From: Sinorhizobium saheli
Lineage (GTDB): Bacteria; Pseudomonadota; Alphaproteobacteria; Rhizobiales; Rhizobiaceae
Reading direction: 5' to 3'
Assembly (NCBI RefSeq): GCF_001651875.1
Contig: NZ_LNQB01000073.1
Span: 62,001-126,000, forward strand
Length of the DNA stretch: 64,000 nt
How positions within the stretch are numbered: the first letter of the stretch is position 1; every line of letters starts with the position of its first letter. Positions 1-8,355 of the stretch are shown one piece after another. The position numbers and the translations under genes were made by a program. The notes beneath the pieces are model-generated. The model did not search any database. It had not been told where the DNA came from and saw only the letters and a program-made list of their open reading frames with translations.

Positions 1-50
1 AATAAGGCCGCGGCGCGGCATCCCGCAAGGGATATCCGCGCCGCGGCCCT
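1..50 (-). terminator. Terminator downstream of mltG
   Basis: A perfect 13-bp GC-rich inverted repeat (6-18 with 36-48) encloses a second 5-bp stem (20-24 with 29-33). Read on the minus strand it follows the mltG stop codon by about 25 bases and ends in CCTTATT. This fits an intrinsic terminator closing the fab-mltG run, although the U-tract is short. Confidence 0.7.
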
Positions 51-72
51 GTCGTCCACATGCAGTCTCGTG

Positions 73-1305
73 TTACTGCGCCTTTGTCTCGGTGATGGCG
101 TCCTCGGCTGCCGCCGCGGCCTTGGCGGCTTCTGCAGCCTTTTCCGCCTCGAGCTTGCGCCAGCGCCGGACATTGGCGTTGTGCTCGTCGAGTGTCTCGG
201 CGAAGACGTGCCCGCCGGTGCCGTCGGCGACGAAATAGAGTTCGGGCGTGCGCGACGGATTGGCCACGGCTTCGAGCGCCGCCCGGCCCGGATTGGCGAT
301 CGGCGTCGGGGGCAGGCCCTTGATGAGATAGGTGTTGTAGGGGGTCTCCTTGTCGAGATCCGCCTTCAGGATCGCGCGGTCGCCCGGTTTGCCCTCGCCG
401 CCGAAAATGCCGTAGATGATCGTCGGGTCGGACTGCAGCCGCATGCCTTTTTCCAGCCGGTTGAGGAAGACCGAGGCGACGCGCGGCCGCTCGTCGGCGC
501 GCCCCGTCTCCTTTTCCACGATCGAGGCAAGCGTCACGAATTCCTCGACCGAAGAGACCGGCAGCCCTGGCTCACGCTTCTCCCAGATCTGCGCGACCAG
601 CGCCTTCTGCGCCGCAAGCATCTGCTGGACGATCTCCGTCCGCTTGGTGCCGCGCGTGAACTTGTAGGTGTCCGGCTTGAGCCAGCCCTCTGGCGGCAAC
701 TCCGTCGGCAGCTCGCCGGTCAGCACGGGGTCGTCGGCGAGCTTGCGGAACATCTGCTTGACGGTCAGCCCTTCCGGCAGCGAGACGGAATAGAGGATCG
801 ACTTGCCGGATTTCAGGAGCTGCATGATCTCCTGCATCGAGGCGCGGGCCTTGATCTCGTACTCGCCGGCCTTCAGCGTATCGTTGTCGAGATAGGCTTC
901 GGAGACGAAGCGGAACACGCGGCTGTCCGTGATGATGCTGTTGCGTTCAAGGCCGCTGGCGATCTCGCTGATGCCGGCGCCGTTGCGAACGATGAAGTTC
1001 TTGTTCGCCTCCAGCGGGCCCGGCTTCTCGTATTCGTGCATCGCGTAATAGACCGCACCGGCCGCCGCAAGCGCCACGAAGACGACCACGGTCATGACGA
1101 AGTTCAAGAAGATGACGACCTGGCTGCGCGCCTTGCGCGAGCGTTTCGGCGGCTCGGGCACTTTTTCCGGGCGCAGCGCTTCGTTTGCCGACTTCGGAAT
1201 GATCGGCCCGTTGCTCCCGGCTTCATTGCGGCCGAACTGGGCCGCGCTGTTATCGTTTGAGTCGCTCACGATTATCCCGAACCCGAAATTCGCAATTTCA
1301 TTCAT
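73..1305 (-). CDS. mltG: Endolytic transglycosylase MltG (YceG family)
   Basis: Inner-membrane lytic transglycosylase that cuts nascent peptidoglycan strands and helps set glycan length. The protein (about 400 residues) has a polar, Lys/Arg-rich N-terminal cytoplasmic stretch, one membrane segment at about residues 63-88 (VVIFLNFVMTVVVFVALAAA), then the YceG domain. The family signature with the catalytic glutamate is seen in VTLASIVEKETGRADERP, and LQSDPTIIYG and LPPTPIANPG are typical C-terminal motifs. It is the last gene of the minus-strand fabD-fabG-acpP-fabF series, a common alphaproteobacterial linkage. A GTG at 1269 (VSDSNDNSAAQ) is an equally plausible start because neither candidate has a strong Shine-Dalgarno sequence. 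Confidence 0.93.
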   Translation of the reverse strand: MNEIANFGFGIIVSDSNDNSAAQFGRNEAGSNGPIIPKSANEALRPEKVPEPPKRSRKARSQVVIFLNFVMTVVVFVALAAAGAVYYAMHEYEKPGPLEANKNFIVRNGAGISEIASGLERNSIITDSRVFRFVSEAYLDNDTLKAGEYEIKARASMQEIMQLLKSGKSILYSVSLPEGLTVKQMFRKLADDPVLTGELPTELPPEGWLKPDTYKFTRGTKRTEIVQQMLAAQKALVAQIWEKREPGLPVSSVEEFVTLASIVEKETGRADERPRVASVFLNRLEKGMRLQSDPTIIYGIFGGEGKPGDRAILKADLDKETPYNTYLIKGLPPTPIANPGRAALEAVANPSRTPELYFVADGTGGHVFAETLDEHNANVRRWRKLEAEKAAEAAKAAAAAEDAITETKAQ

Positions 1306-1640
1306 ACCGCAGCCGGTGCGAATTTCGGCTTAGACCGGCAGCCAGCGAGATGTGTCAGAGCAATGGGTATATACTACAATTACCAGATGTGCCTTGCGCG
1401 AATATAGCCCCGCGAAAACAGCCCTTGGCGAGCGGCGCTCCAGGCGCCTTCTCCTCCGCAGAGAGCTTGTAGCGAGCATTGCGGCAAAAAGCAGGACTGG
1501 AACACCGAGCCGATGCGGGAAGGGAGAAAAATGCCCCGGATTATCCGGCCCCATTCCCAGCCCTCGGGACCAGTTTCATGGATGCCGCCCAAACCCTGTC
1601 GAGTTTCGGGCGACACGCATTAAAACGCATGCGGCAGGCA
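1306..1640. other. Intergenic region between mltG and fabF
   Basis: 335 bases between two minus-strand genes. Short overlapping frames on both strands show no recognisable protein. The minus strand carries a CTATAT hexamer (1402-1407) like rhizobial -10 elements, but no convincing -35 lies 16-18 bases away. It may hold a separate mltG promoter; nothing firmer can be supported. Confidence 0.4.
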
Positions 1641-2906
1641 TCAATTGCCGCTGTAGCGACGCAGGATCAGCGATGCGTTGGTGCCGCCGAAACCGAAGGA
1701 GTTCGACAGCGCCACGTTGATTTCGCGCTTGCGGGCGGCATGCGGCACAAGATCGATCTTCGTCTCGACCGACGGGTTGTCGAGGTTGAGGGTCGGCGGC
1801 GCGATGTTGTCGCGAATGGCAAGCGCCGAGAAGATGGCCTCGACCGCGCCGGCGGCCCCGAGCAGATGCCCGATCGCCGACTTGGTCGAAGACATCGAGA
1901 TCCTCGACGCGCTGTCGCCGACGAGTCGCTCGACCGCCCCGAGTTCGATCGTGTCGGCCATGGTGGAGGTGCCGTGGGCGTTGATGTAGTCGATGTCCGC
2001 CGCCGTGATGCCGGCGCGCTTCAGCGCCATCTGCATGCAGCGGTAGGCGCCCTCGCCGTCCTCCGACGGAGCGGTGATGTGGAAAGCGTCGCCGGAGAGG
2101 CCATAGCCGATGACTTCGGCATAGATCTTGGCGCCGCGGGCCTTCGCGTGCTCCAGTTCCTCCAGAACGACGATACCCGCGCCCTCGCCCATGACGAAGC
2201 CGTCCCGATCCGCATCATAGGGGCGAGAGGCCTTTTGCGGATTGTCGTTGTGCTGGGTCGAGAGCGCCTTGCAGGCGGCAAAGCCGGCGAGCGAGATGCG
2301 GCAGATCGGCGATTCGGCACCGCCGGCCACCATCACGTCCGCATCGCCGAGCGCGATCAGGCGACTCGCGTCGCCAATCGCATGCGCGCCGGTGGAACAG
2401 GCCGTCACGACCGAATGGTTGGGACCGCGCAACCGGTGGCGAATGGAGACCTGGCCGGAAGCAAGGTTGATCAGGCGGCCGGGAATGAAGAAGGGGGAGA
2501 TGCGGCGCGGCCCCTTGTCGCGGAGCGTATAGCCCGCGTCGACGATGCCTTCCAGACCACCGATGCCGGAGCCGATCAGCACGCCGGTCGCAATCTGGTC
2601 CTCATCGCTTTCGGGCTTCCAGCCGGCGTCGGCGAGCGCCATGTCGGCGGCGGCCATCGCATAGACGATGAACGGATCGACCTTGCGCTGCTCCTTCGGC
2701 TCCATCCAGTCGTCAGCATTGAACGTGCCGTCCGAACCGTCACCGAAGGGAATGCGGCAAGCGATCTTGGCGGGAAGGTCCTCGACCTCGAACTCGGTGA
2801 CCTTGCGGGCCGCGTTCTGGCCGGCCAGAAGCCGCGACCAGCTAACCTCGGTTCCGCAACCCAAAGGAGATACCATGCCGGTACCGGTGATAACGACACG
2901 TCTCAT
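1641..2906 (-). CDS. fabF: Beta-ketoacyl-ACP synthase II
   Basis: Condensing enzyme of type II fatty-acid synthesis: joins malonyl-ACP to the growing acyl-ACP chain in the cytosol. At 421 residues it has the usual FabF length (about 410-420). The nucleophilic cysteine is C170 in VVTACSTGAHA, and the two catalytic histidines lie in NAHGTSTMADT and GHLLGAAGAVE near the C-terminus. The start ATG has AGGATGGG upstream on the minus strand. It follows acpP by 219 bases, so it may be transcribed with acpP or from its own promoter. It could equally be labelled FabB/FabF; the thiolase fold and residue set are unambiguous. Confidence 0.96.
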   Translation of the reverse strand: MRRVVITGTGMVSPLGCGTEVSWSRLLAGQNAARKVTEFEVEDLPAKIACRIPFGDGSDGTFNADDWMEPKEQRKVDPFIVYAMAAADMALADAGWKPESDEDQIATGVLIGSGIGGLEGIVDAGYTLRDKGPRRISPFFIPGRLINLASGQVSIRHRLRGPNHSVVTACSTGAHAIGDASRLIALGDADVMVAGGAESPICRISLAGFAACKALSTQHNDNPQKASRPYDADRDGFVMGEGAGIVVLEELEHAKARGAKIYAEVIGYGLSGDAFHITAPSEDGEGAYRCMQMALKRAGITAADIDYINAHGTSTMADTIELGAVERLVGDSASRISMSSTKSAIGHLLGAAGAVEAIFSALAIRDNIAPPTLNLDNPSVETKIDLVPHAARKREINVALSNSFGFGGTNASLILRRYSGN

Positions 2907-3070
2907 ACCCGTGACCCATCCTGACCGTTCAATTCAAGCACCGGATCGGACCACGCGTGACGATCCGGACCCGTGCGAGCATTCCAATTCCAGTAAATGA
3001 CGATCAGAGGGAAAGGCGGGAGCGCTTTGCTGATCGCAACCCGCAGCCAAGGCGGGCCAGCCCACTTCCC

Positions 3071-3120
3071 CAGGGCTGCACGGGCCGCAAGCTGCGGCCC
3101 GCCGTTGGCCTCGAGCCCTG
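3071..3120 (-). other. Nested hairpin downstream of acpP
   Basis: Inner stem 3082-3089 with 3093-3100 (GGGCCGCA/TGCGGCCC) lies inside an outer 7-bp stem 3071-3077 with 3114-3120 (CAGGGCT/AGCCCTG), a few bases after the acpP stop. There is no T-tract, so it may be an mRNA-stabilising structure or partial attenuator between the highly expressed acpP and fabF rather than a classical terminator. Confidence 0.45.
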
Positions 3121-3125
3121 AAGGA

Positions 3126-3362
3126 TCAGGCCTGGGCCTTTTCGATGAACTTGACGGCGTCGCCGACGGTCAGGATCGAATCCGCCGCATCGTCCGGGAT
3201 CTCGACACCGAATTCTTCTTCGAATGCCATGACCAGTTCGACCGTGTCGAGCGAGTCCGCGCCGAGGTCATCGATGAAGCTTGCGCCTTCGCTGACCTTT
3301 TCGGCATCGACGCCAAGATGATCAATAACAATTTTCTTCACGCGTTCTGCGATATCGCTCAT
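3126..3362 (-). CDS. acpP: Acyl carrier protein
   Basis: Small acidic carrier (78 residues) that holds acyl intermediates on a phosphopantetheine arm during fatty-acid synthesis. The attachment serine is S37 in the invariant [18 protein letters not shown]. The annotated start ([12 protein letters not shown]) is preceded by GAGGAA at good spacing. A longer in-frame extension upstream lacks family similarity and is rejected. It lies between fabG and fabF in the fab cluster. Its sequence is that of a housekeeping AcpP rather than a nodulation NodF or a special-purpose carrier such as AcpXL. Confidence 0.97.
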   Translation of the reverse strand: MSDIAERVKKIVIDHLGVDAEKVSEGASFIDDLGADSLDTVELVMAFEEEFGVEIPDDAADSILTVGDAVKFIEKAQA

Positions 3363-3701
3363 GTCGGAGTTCCTCGACCTTATGTTTCTCTGCGGCGCCG
3401 CTTGCGGCACCGGTACTTTCATCACGCCTGATAGACCAAGATGGCCCACCGGGCAATCCATCCAACCGAAACCGCGGAAACCCAAGGCAGCAAGGGCTGC
3501 CGGACACCAGGCCGGACCGGTCGACTGCGCACAGTCATTGGCCCGATTAACACGGTTTAAGTCTGCCGCAAAGTCCGAAAATGCCCGACATTCGCTTGGT
3601 CAACATTGAATTTCAGGCATTTGGCATCGACAAACAAAGGCACCGATCGGCAGTTCCGCGACCGAGCGGATCGCGCCGGACAGCGCCCCCTGAAGCCCGT
3701 G
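3363..3701 (-). promoter_or_regulatory. fabG-acpP intergenic region, probable acpP promoter
   Basis: 339 bases separate fabG from acpP although the genes point the same way. That is long enough for a separate acpP promoter, as expected for such an abundant protein. On the minus strand a TTGACC hexamer (complement of 3598-3603) resembles a -35 element, but a matching -10 is poor. No coding sequence is supported here. Confidence 0.35.
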
Positions 3702-4439
3702 TCAGATCATTGCCATGCCGCCATTGACATGAATGGTCTGGCCGGTGACATAACCCGCTTCGTTCGAGGCGAGATAGACGACCGCCGAGGCGACCTCCGC
3801 GCCGGTTCCCATGCGCCGCATCGGGATCGCAGCCATGATCCCTTCCTTCTGCTTCTCGTTCAGCTTGCCGGTCATGGCGCTTTCGATGAAGCCGGGGGCG
3901 ACGCAGTTGACGGTGACGTTGCGCGTCGCGATTTCCTGCGCGAGCGACTTCGAGAAACCGATCATGCCGGCCTTGGAGGCGCAGTAGTTGGCCTGGCCGG
4001 GATTGCCGGTGACGCCGACCACGGAAGTGATGTTGACGATGCGGCCGAAACGGCGGCGCATCATCGGGTGCGTCAGTTCGCGCGTCAGGCGGAAAACGGC
4101 CGTCAGGTTGACCTCAAGGACATTGTCCCAGTCGTCGTCGCTCATGCGGACGAAGAGGCCGTCCTTGGTGATGCCGGCATTGTTGACGAGGATGTCGACC
4201 CCGCCGAGGTCGGCTTCCGCCTTCTCGCCGAGCGCCTTGACCTCGGCGCGGTCGGACAGGTTCGCCGGAAAGATGTGAACGCGCTCGCCGAGCGTGTTGG
4301 CGAGAGCCTCCAGCTTTTCGACGCGGGTGCCATGCAGTCCGACAATGGCGCCCTGCGCGTGGAGCAGGCGGGCGATTTCCTCGCCGATGCCGCCGGTTGC
4401 GCCGGTTACGAGAGCCTTGCGGCCGGAAAGATCAAACAT
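3702..4439 (-). CDS. fabG: 3-oxoacyl-ACP reductase
   Basis: NADPH-dependent reductase for the first reduction of the fatty-acid elongation cycle. It is 245 residues, typical of FabG. The Rossmann motif TGATGGIG is at residues 12-19, NNAG near 86-89, and the catalytic set S139, Y152, K156 (YCASK) is complete. The C-terminus has the conserved GYVTGQTIHVNGGMAM. The start is supported by AAGGAAG upstream; an in-frame extension upstream would overlap fabD and shows no conservation. It starts 25 bases after the fabD stop, so the two are probably one transcript. Confidence 0.97.
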   Translation of the reverse strand: MFDLSGRKALVTGATGGIGEEIARLLHAQGAIVGLHGTRVEKLEALANTLGERVHIFPANLSDRAEVKALGEKAEADLGGVDILVNNAGITKDGLFVRMSDDDWDNVLEVNLTAVFRLTRELTHPMMRRRFGRIVNITSVVGVTGNPGQANYCASKAGMIGFSKSLAQEIATRNVTVNCVAPGFIESAMTGKLNEKQKEGIMAAIPMRRMGTGAEVASAVVYLASNEAGYVTGQTIHVNGGMAMI

Positions 4440-4464
4440 GGATTTCTTCCTTACAATAGTGCGT

Positions 4465-5409
4465 TCAGGCCAGTAGGGCGGCAAGCGCCGTGTCGACGTC
4501 GGCGGGGGAATTGACGGCAATTCCGGTGACGGTCTTGTCGATCCGCCGGGCAAGTCCCGTCAGGACCTTGCCGGAGCCGATCTCGTAAAGCGTCGTCACG
4601 TCATTGGCGGCGAACCATTCGACCGTCTCGCGCCAGCGCACCTGTCCCGTCACCTGTTCGACGAGCAGCCGGGCGACCTCGCCCGCGTCGCTGACCGGCG
4701 CGGCGAGCACGTTCGCGACGACCGGCACGATCGGATCGCGCTTTTCGACCTTGGCGAGCGCCTCGCGCATGGCTTCGGCGGCGGGCGCCATCAGGGCGGA
4801 ATGGAAGGGCGCCGAGACCGGCAGCATCAACGCGCGCTTGGCGCCCTTTTCCGAGGCGAGTGCGGCCGCTTTCTCGACGGCCTGCTTCTCGCCCGAGATC
4901 ACCAGCTGGCCGCCGCCATTGTCGTTGGCGATCTGGCACGATCCGAGCCCCGAGGCCTCGCCGCAAACCGCTTCGACGTCGCCGTGCTCCAGGCCGATGA
5001 TCGCGGCCATCGCGCCCTTGCCGACGGGAACGGCCGCCTGCATCGCATTGCCGCGGATACGCAGGAGCCTCGCCGTGTCGGCGAGCGAGAAGGTGCCGGC
5101 GGCACAGAGCGCCGAATACTCGCCGAGCGAATGGCCGGCGACGAAGGAGACCTTGCCCTTGAGGTCGAGGCCTCTCGCCTCGAGAACGCGGATCACCGCC
5201 ATCGACACCGCCATCAGTGCCGGCTGGGCGTTGGCGGTGAGCGTCAGGGTCTCTTCCGGTCCGTTCCACATGATGTCGGAGAGCTTCTCGCCGAGCGCCT
5301 CGTCGACTTCGGCAAAGACGGCGGCAGCCTCCGGAAAGGCTTCGGCCAGATCCTTGCCCATGCCGACGGCCTGGCTGCCCTGGCCGGGGAACGTGAATGC
5401 GATGCTCAT
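4465..5409 (-). CDS. fabD: Malonyl CoA-acyl carrier protein transacylase
   Basis: Moves the malonyl group from CoA to ACP, supplying the extender unit for FabF. The protein is 314 residues. The N-terminal FPGQGSQ motif is at residues 7-13, the nucleophile S94 is in GHSLGEYSA, and the catalytic histidine is in APFHSALM near residue 200. GGAAGGGG precedes the chosen ATG; the reading frame runs further upstream but without conserved sequence. It is the first gene of the fabD-fabG-acpP-fabF-mltG series. Confidence 0.97.
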   Translation of the reverse strand: MSIAFTFPGQGSQAVGMGKDLAEAFPEAAAVFAEVDEALGEKLSDIMWNGPEETLTLTANAQPALMAVSMAVIRVLEARGLDLKGKVSFVAGHSLGEYSALCAAGTFSLADTARLLRIRGNAMQAAVPVGKGAMAAIIGLEHGDVEAVCGEASGLGSCQIANDNGGGQLVISGEKQAVEKAAALASEKGAKRALMLPVSAPFHSALMAPAAEAMREALAKVEKRDPIVPVVANVLAAPVSDAGEVARLLVEQVTGQVRWRETVEWFAANDVTTLYEIGSGKVLTGLARRIDKTVTGIAVNSPADVDTALAALLA

Positions 5410-5724
5410 CGAGAGTGCCCCTTCCCTGGGTGTTTCCTGTTCGAGCGGATGCGGGGTGAACACGGTCCCGCGCTCTTTGTACCCGCCTCGTCTTGTCTTC
5501 TCCATTCACATTCCTGGACGGCAAGTCAAGCATAGGCGCCCCGTTCGCATGCCGCGCTCGGGCTTTTGCCCTTGATCTTCGTCAATCAAGGCGTAAGTTT
5601 GCCACGCTTGCCGCCGTGCCCGCCCGATGCCTCCCGGTCTCGCGGGCCGCCAACCCATCATTCCAAGGCGGCGCGCCCTCTCCTCCCGCCGGCGCGCGCC
5701 CGCCTACACAAGGAACGCAACGTC
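5410..5724. other. Divergent intergenic region fabD / tas-like gene
   Basis: 315 bases between the fabD start (minus) and the aldo/keto reductase start (plus), so promoters of both should lie here. The only clear element is a FixK/FNR-like palindrome at 5572-5585. No additional gene is supported. Confidence 0.5.
5572..5585. promoter_or_regulatory. FixK/FNR-type anaerobox candidate
   Basis: TTGATCTTCGTCAA matches the Crp/Fnr-family consensus TTGAY-N4-RTCAA at every fixed position. It lies about 140 bases upstream of the aldo/keto reductase start and 163 bases upstream of fabD, inside their shared intergenic region. FixK/FnrN proteins activate microaerobic genes in rhizobia. Assignment is by motif only. 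Confidence 0.45.
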
Positions 5725-6768
5725 ATGCGCTACAACACGCTCGGCCGCACCGGCATCAAGGTCTCGGAAATCTGCCTCGGGACGATGACCTGGGGGTCAC
5801 AGAACACGCCGGCGGAAGCCCACGAACAGCTCGATCACGCTTTCGAACATGGCGTCAACTTCATCGATACGGCCGAACTCTACCCGACCACGCCGCTTTC
5901 GGCGGAGACCTATGGCAACACCGAGCGCATCATCGGCGACTGGCTGGCGGCCCGCGGCCGCCGCGACCACGTCGTGCTGGCAACCAAGGTCGCCGGCTCC
6001 GGCCGGCCTTACATCCGCAATGGCGGGCCGATCACCCCGGAGGGAATCGACGAAGCACTCGATGCGAGCCTCAAGCGGCTGAAGACCGACTATGTCGACC
6101 TCTACCAGCTTCACTGGCCGAACCGCGGCCATTATCACTTCCGCAACGCATGGTCCTACGATCCGTCGCGCCAGGACCGGGAGCAGGTCGCCGCGGATCT
6201 GAAGGCGATACTGGACAAGCTTGGCGATCTCGTGAAGGCGGGCAAGATCCGCGCCATCGGGCTTTCCAACGACACGGCCTGGGGCACGATGAAGATGCTC
6301 GAGCTGGCAAGGAGATTCGACCTGCCGCGCGTGGCGACGATCCAGAACGAGTACAACCTGCTCTACCGCGCCTACGATCTCGATCTTGCCGAACTGTCGC
6401 ACCACGAGGAGATCGGCCTGCTCGCCTATTCGCCGCTCGCGGCCGGGCTCCTGACCGGCAAATATCTTGACGGGGCAAAGCCCGCCGGCTCGCGCCTTTC
6501 GATCAACGGCGACCTCGGGGGCCGCTTCACGCCGCATCAGGAACCGGCCGTCGCAGCCTATGTCGCGCTCGCCCGCGAGCATGGCCTCGATCCGGCGCAG
6601 ATGGCGCTCGCCTTCTGCCTCACGCGCCCCTTCATGGCCTCCGTCATCATCGGCGCGACGTCGACGGAGCAACTGAGGACCGACCTCGGCGCCGCCGACC
6701 TCACGCTGTCGCACGACGTCATGAACGGCATCCGACGCCTGCACCGGCTCTATCCGGCGCCGATCTGA
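5725..6768 (+). CDS. Tas-like NADP(H)-dependent aldo/keto reductase
   Basis: Cytosolic aldo/keto reductase of 347 residues, the length of E. coli Tas (346). The N-terminus MRYNTLGRTGIKVSEICLGTM, then NFIDTAELYP with the catalytic Asp-Tyr pair, ATKVAGSGRP with the lysine, and DLYQLHWPNR with the histidine, follow Tas closely. The C-terminal SVIIGATSTEQLRTDL is the cofactor-binding signature. The natural substrate is unknown for this group. AAGGAA precedes the ATG at 5725; an upstream in-frame extension is low-complexity and rejected. It stands alone, divergent from fabD, with a FixK-like box upstream. Confidence 0.88.
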   Translation: MRYNTLGRTGIKVSEICLGTMTWGSQNTPAEAHEQLDHAFEHGVNFIDTAELYPTTPLSAETYGNTERIIGDWLAARGRRDHVVLATKVAGSGRPYIRNGGPITPEGIDEALDASLKRLKTDYVDLYQLHWPNRGHYHFRNAWSYDPSRQDREQVAADLKAILDKLGDLVKAGKIRAIGLSNDTAWGTMKMLELARRFDLPRVATIQNEYNLLYRAYDLDLAELSHHEEIGLLAYSPLAAGLLTGKYLDGAKPAGSRLSINGDLGGRFTPHQEPAVAAYVALAREHGLDPAQMALAFCLTRPFMASVIIGATSTEQLRTDLGAADLTLSHDVMNGIRRLHRLYPAPI

Positions 6769-6783
6769 GCGCCGGCGCCGGCC

Positions 6784-7122
6784 CTATTCCCAGGCGGCCA
6801 TCTGGCGGCAGCTTTCGGCGCAACGCCGGCACGCCTCGACGCATTCGGCCATGTCGCCGATGCGTTCGCAGTCAGCCGCGCATTCGCCGCAGATTTCCGC
6901 GCATTCGCGGCAGAGATGCCGGTGGTGCGGTGTCCCGATCAGCATGAAATGCGCGGCCGTTCGGCATATCTCGGCGCAGGCCACCAGCAACCGGAAATGC
7001 GACGGCTCGGTGTGCTCCTCGCCGGCCTCCAGGCAATGGCTCATGGCCGTCGAAAGACAGGTGCGGTAGCAGACCAGACAGTTCTCCAGGCACTCCTGCA
7101 TCCTCGGATCGAACTCGTGCAT
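6784..7122 (-). CDS. Cysteine-rich four-helix-bundle copper-storage-like protein
   Basis: A 112-residue protein with 16 cysteines (11, 15, 18, 22, 30, 49, 53, 71, 74, 78, 81, 85, 94, 98, 101, 105), many as CxxxC or CxxC on predicted helices, plus several histidines (HHRH at 66-69). This is the pattern of the DUF326/Csp family, whose members form four-helix bundles lined with cysteines that bind many Cu(I) ions. There is no signal peptide, so it resembles the cytosolic Csp3 type. GGGGAAA precedes the start. It ends convergently with the aldo/keto reductase and has no obvious copper-regulon neighbours. Metal binding is inferred from the family. Confidence 0.83.
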   Translation of the reverse strand: MHEFDPRMQECLENCLVCYRTCLSTAMSHCLEAGEEHTEPSHFRLLVACAEICRTAAHFMLIGTPHHRHLCRECAEICGECAADCERIGDMAECVEACRRCAESCRQMAAWE

Positions 7123-7225
7123 TTGCGTTTCCCCGCGGGTTTGTCGGGCTCAAGGCGTCCAACGGGGATTGCGAGCGATTGTTCCGCGACGTCGCCGCCA
7201 GCGCGACGATCTTCCAACGCACGCC

Positions 7226-7253
7226 TTGCATTTCGGCGGAAAATCCGTATAAG
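7226..7253 (+). promoter_or_regulatory. Candidate promoter of the rpsF operon
   Basis: TTGCAT (7226-7231) and TATAAG (7248-7253) are separated by 16 bases, a good sigma-70-type arrangement, followed by a GC-rich discriminator as in growth-rate-controlled ribosomal promoters. It implies a leader of about 215 bases before rpsF. Confidence 0.5.
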
Positions 7254-7428
7254 CGCGCTGTTCGAAACGCCCGGTCTTCTGGCTGGTGGCTGAACGGAGG
7301 GCCGGCTTCCGATGGAGAAGTCGCCAGGAATGCAAGGCATTCCGGCCTCCCGTGTCTCCGCTCTCGACCGTCTCGATACAACACTTTCTTGCCGGCTCTT
7401 TGCAGCCTTTAAGAACAGTCGTTGAGGC

Positions 7429-7451
7429 TTAGCCGCCGAGGCCCGGGCTGA
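7429..7451 (+). promoter_or_regulatory. Possible S6:S18-type leader hairpin
   Basis: TTAGCC (7429-7434) can pair with GGCTGA (7446-7451, one G-T pair) around an 11-base loop containing CCGAGG, 25 bases before the rpsF ATG. Leaders of rpsF operons in many bacteria carry a small CCG-containing hairpin bound by the S6:S18 complex. This one is only a structural candidate. Confidence 0.25.
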
Positions 7452-7475
7452 CTAACGCAAGAAAGGCAAGCCAAG

Positions 7476-7901
7476 ATGGCTCTTTATGAACACGTATTCC
7501 TCGCTCGGCAGGACATCACGCCGCAGCAGGTCGAAGCCCTGGTCGAACAGTACAAGGGCGTCCTCGAAGCGAACGGCGGCAAGGTCGGTCGCGTCGAGAA
7601 CTGGGGCCTGAAGTCCCTCACCTACCGCATCAAGAAGAACCGCAAGGCTCACTACGTCCTCATGGACATCGATGCCCCGGCACCGGCAGTCCACGAAGTC
7701 GAGCGCCAGATGCGCATCAACGAAGACATCCTGCGCTACCTGACGATCGCGGTCGACAAGCACGAGGAAGGCCCGTCTGCGATGATGCAGAAGCGCGATC
7801 GTGACGATCGTCCGCGCGGCGAAGGCCGTGGCCCTCGTGAAGGCGGCGATCGTGGCCCGCGCGACGACCGTCCGCGCCGCCCGCGTGAAGACCGCGCGTA
7901 A
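7476..7901 (+). CDS. rpsF: 30S ribosomal protein S6
   Basis: S6 binds 16S rRNA with S18 in the platform of the small subunit. The start [22 protein letters not shown] and the internal [26 protein letters not shown] are diagnostic. At 141 residues it has the long basic/acidic Arg-Asp-Gly-rich C-terminal tail common in alphaproteobacteria. It is followed 24 bases later by rpsR in the standard order. Confidence 0.98.
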   Translation: MALYEHVFLARQDITPQQVEALVEQYKGVLEANGGKVGRVENWGLKSLTYRIKKNRKAHYVLMDIDAPAPAVHEVERQMRINEDILRYLTIAVDKHEEGPSAMMQKRDRDDRPRGEGRGPREGGDRGPRDDRPRRPREDRA

Positions 7902-7925
7902 CAGAAGCTTTAGGAGATAAAGACA

Positions 7926-8174
7926 ATGGCTGAAGTTTCTTCCGCTCCGGTACGCCGCCCGTTCCACCGCCGCCGCAAGACCTGCCCCTTCTCGGGCGCA
8001 AACGCTCCGCGGATCGACTACAAGGACGTCCGTCTCCTGCAGCGCTACATTTCCGAGCGCGGCAAGATCGTTCCGTCCCGCATCACGGCTGTTTCCCAGA
8101 AGAAGCAGCGCGAACTCGCCCAGGCGATCAAGCGCGCACGCTTCCTCGGCCTGCTGCCCTACGTCGTATCGTAA
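7926..8174 (+). CDS. rpsR: 30S ribosomal protein S18
   Basis: An 82-residue basic protein, partner of S6 on 16S rRNA. Conserved [32 protein letters not shown] and [14 protein letters not shown] leave no doubt. A single cysteine remains in the CPF motif, so the Zn-binding set is absent, as in other rhizobial S18. A ribosome-binding sequence AGGAG precedes the start. Confidence 0.98.
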   Translation: MAEVSSAPVRRPFHRRRKTCPFSGANAPRIDYKDVRLLQRYISERGKIVPSRITAVSQKKQRELAQAIKRARFLGLLPYVVS

Positions 8175-8221
8175 GGCAATTGACCGTCCGTTGATCGGCT
8201 GACTCAACGGAAACCGACTTC

Positions 8222-8262
8222 GGGTCAGGCGCGGCCTCGAGCAAGCGCCTGACCCCTCCCTT
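8222..8262 (+). terminator. Hairpin after rpsR
   Basis: A perfect 11-bp stem (8222-8232 with 8245-8255) and 12-base loop, followed by CTCCCTT, about 50 bases after the rpsR stop. A smaller 7-bp stem (8188-8194 with 8204-8210) precedes it. The weak T-tract suggests partial termination or 3' end protection before the DUF2232 gene. Confidence 0.5.
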
Positions 8263-8355
8263 CCGCGGTGGGCGCGGATCGGAACCGGCGCAAAGCGCCA
8301 AATCCCATGTTGGGGCCCCTCGACCCCTAACTGCGTTGAAGCAGGACAGCGAACG

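Larger units (their letters stand above)
7123..7475 (+). other. rpsF upstream region and leader
   Basis: 353 bases between the divergent Csp-like gene and rpsF. It contains a good promoter candidate (7226-7253) and a possible structured leader close to rpsF. Short reading frames here match nothing known. Confidence 0.5.

Noticed and set aside
1479-2924. A 481-codon open frame on the plus strand opposite fabF
   Set aside because: Entirely antisense to fabF with typical shadow composition.
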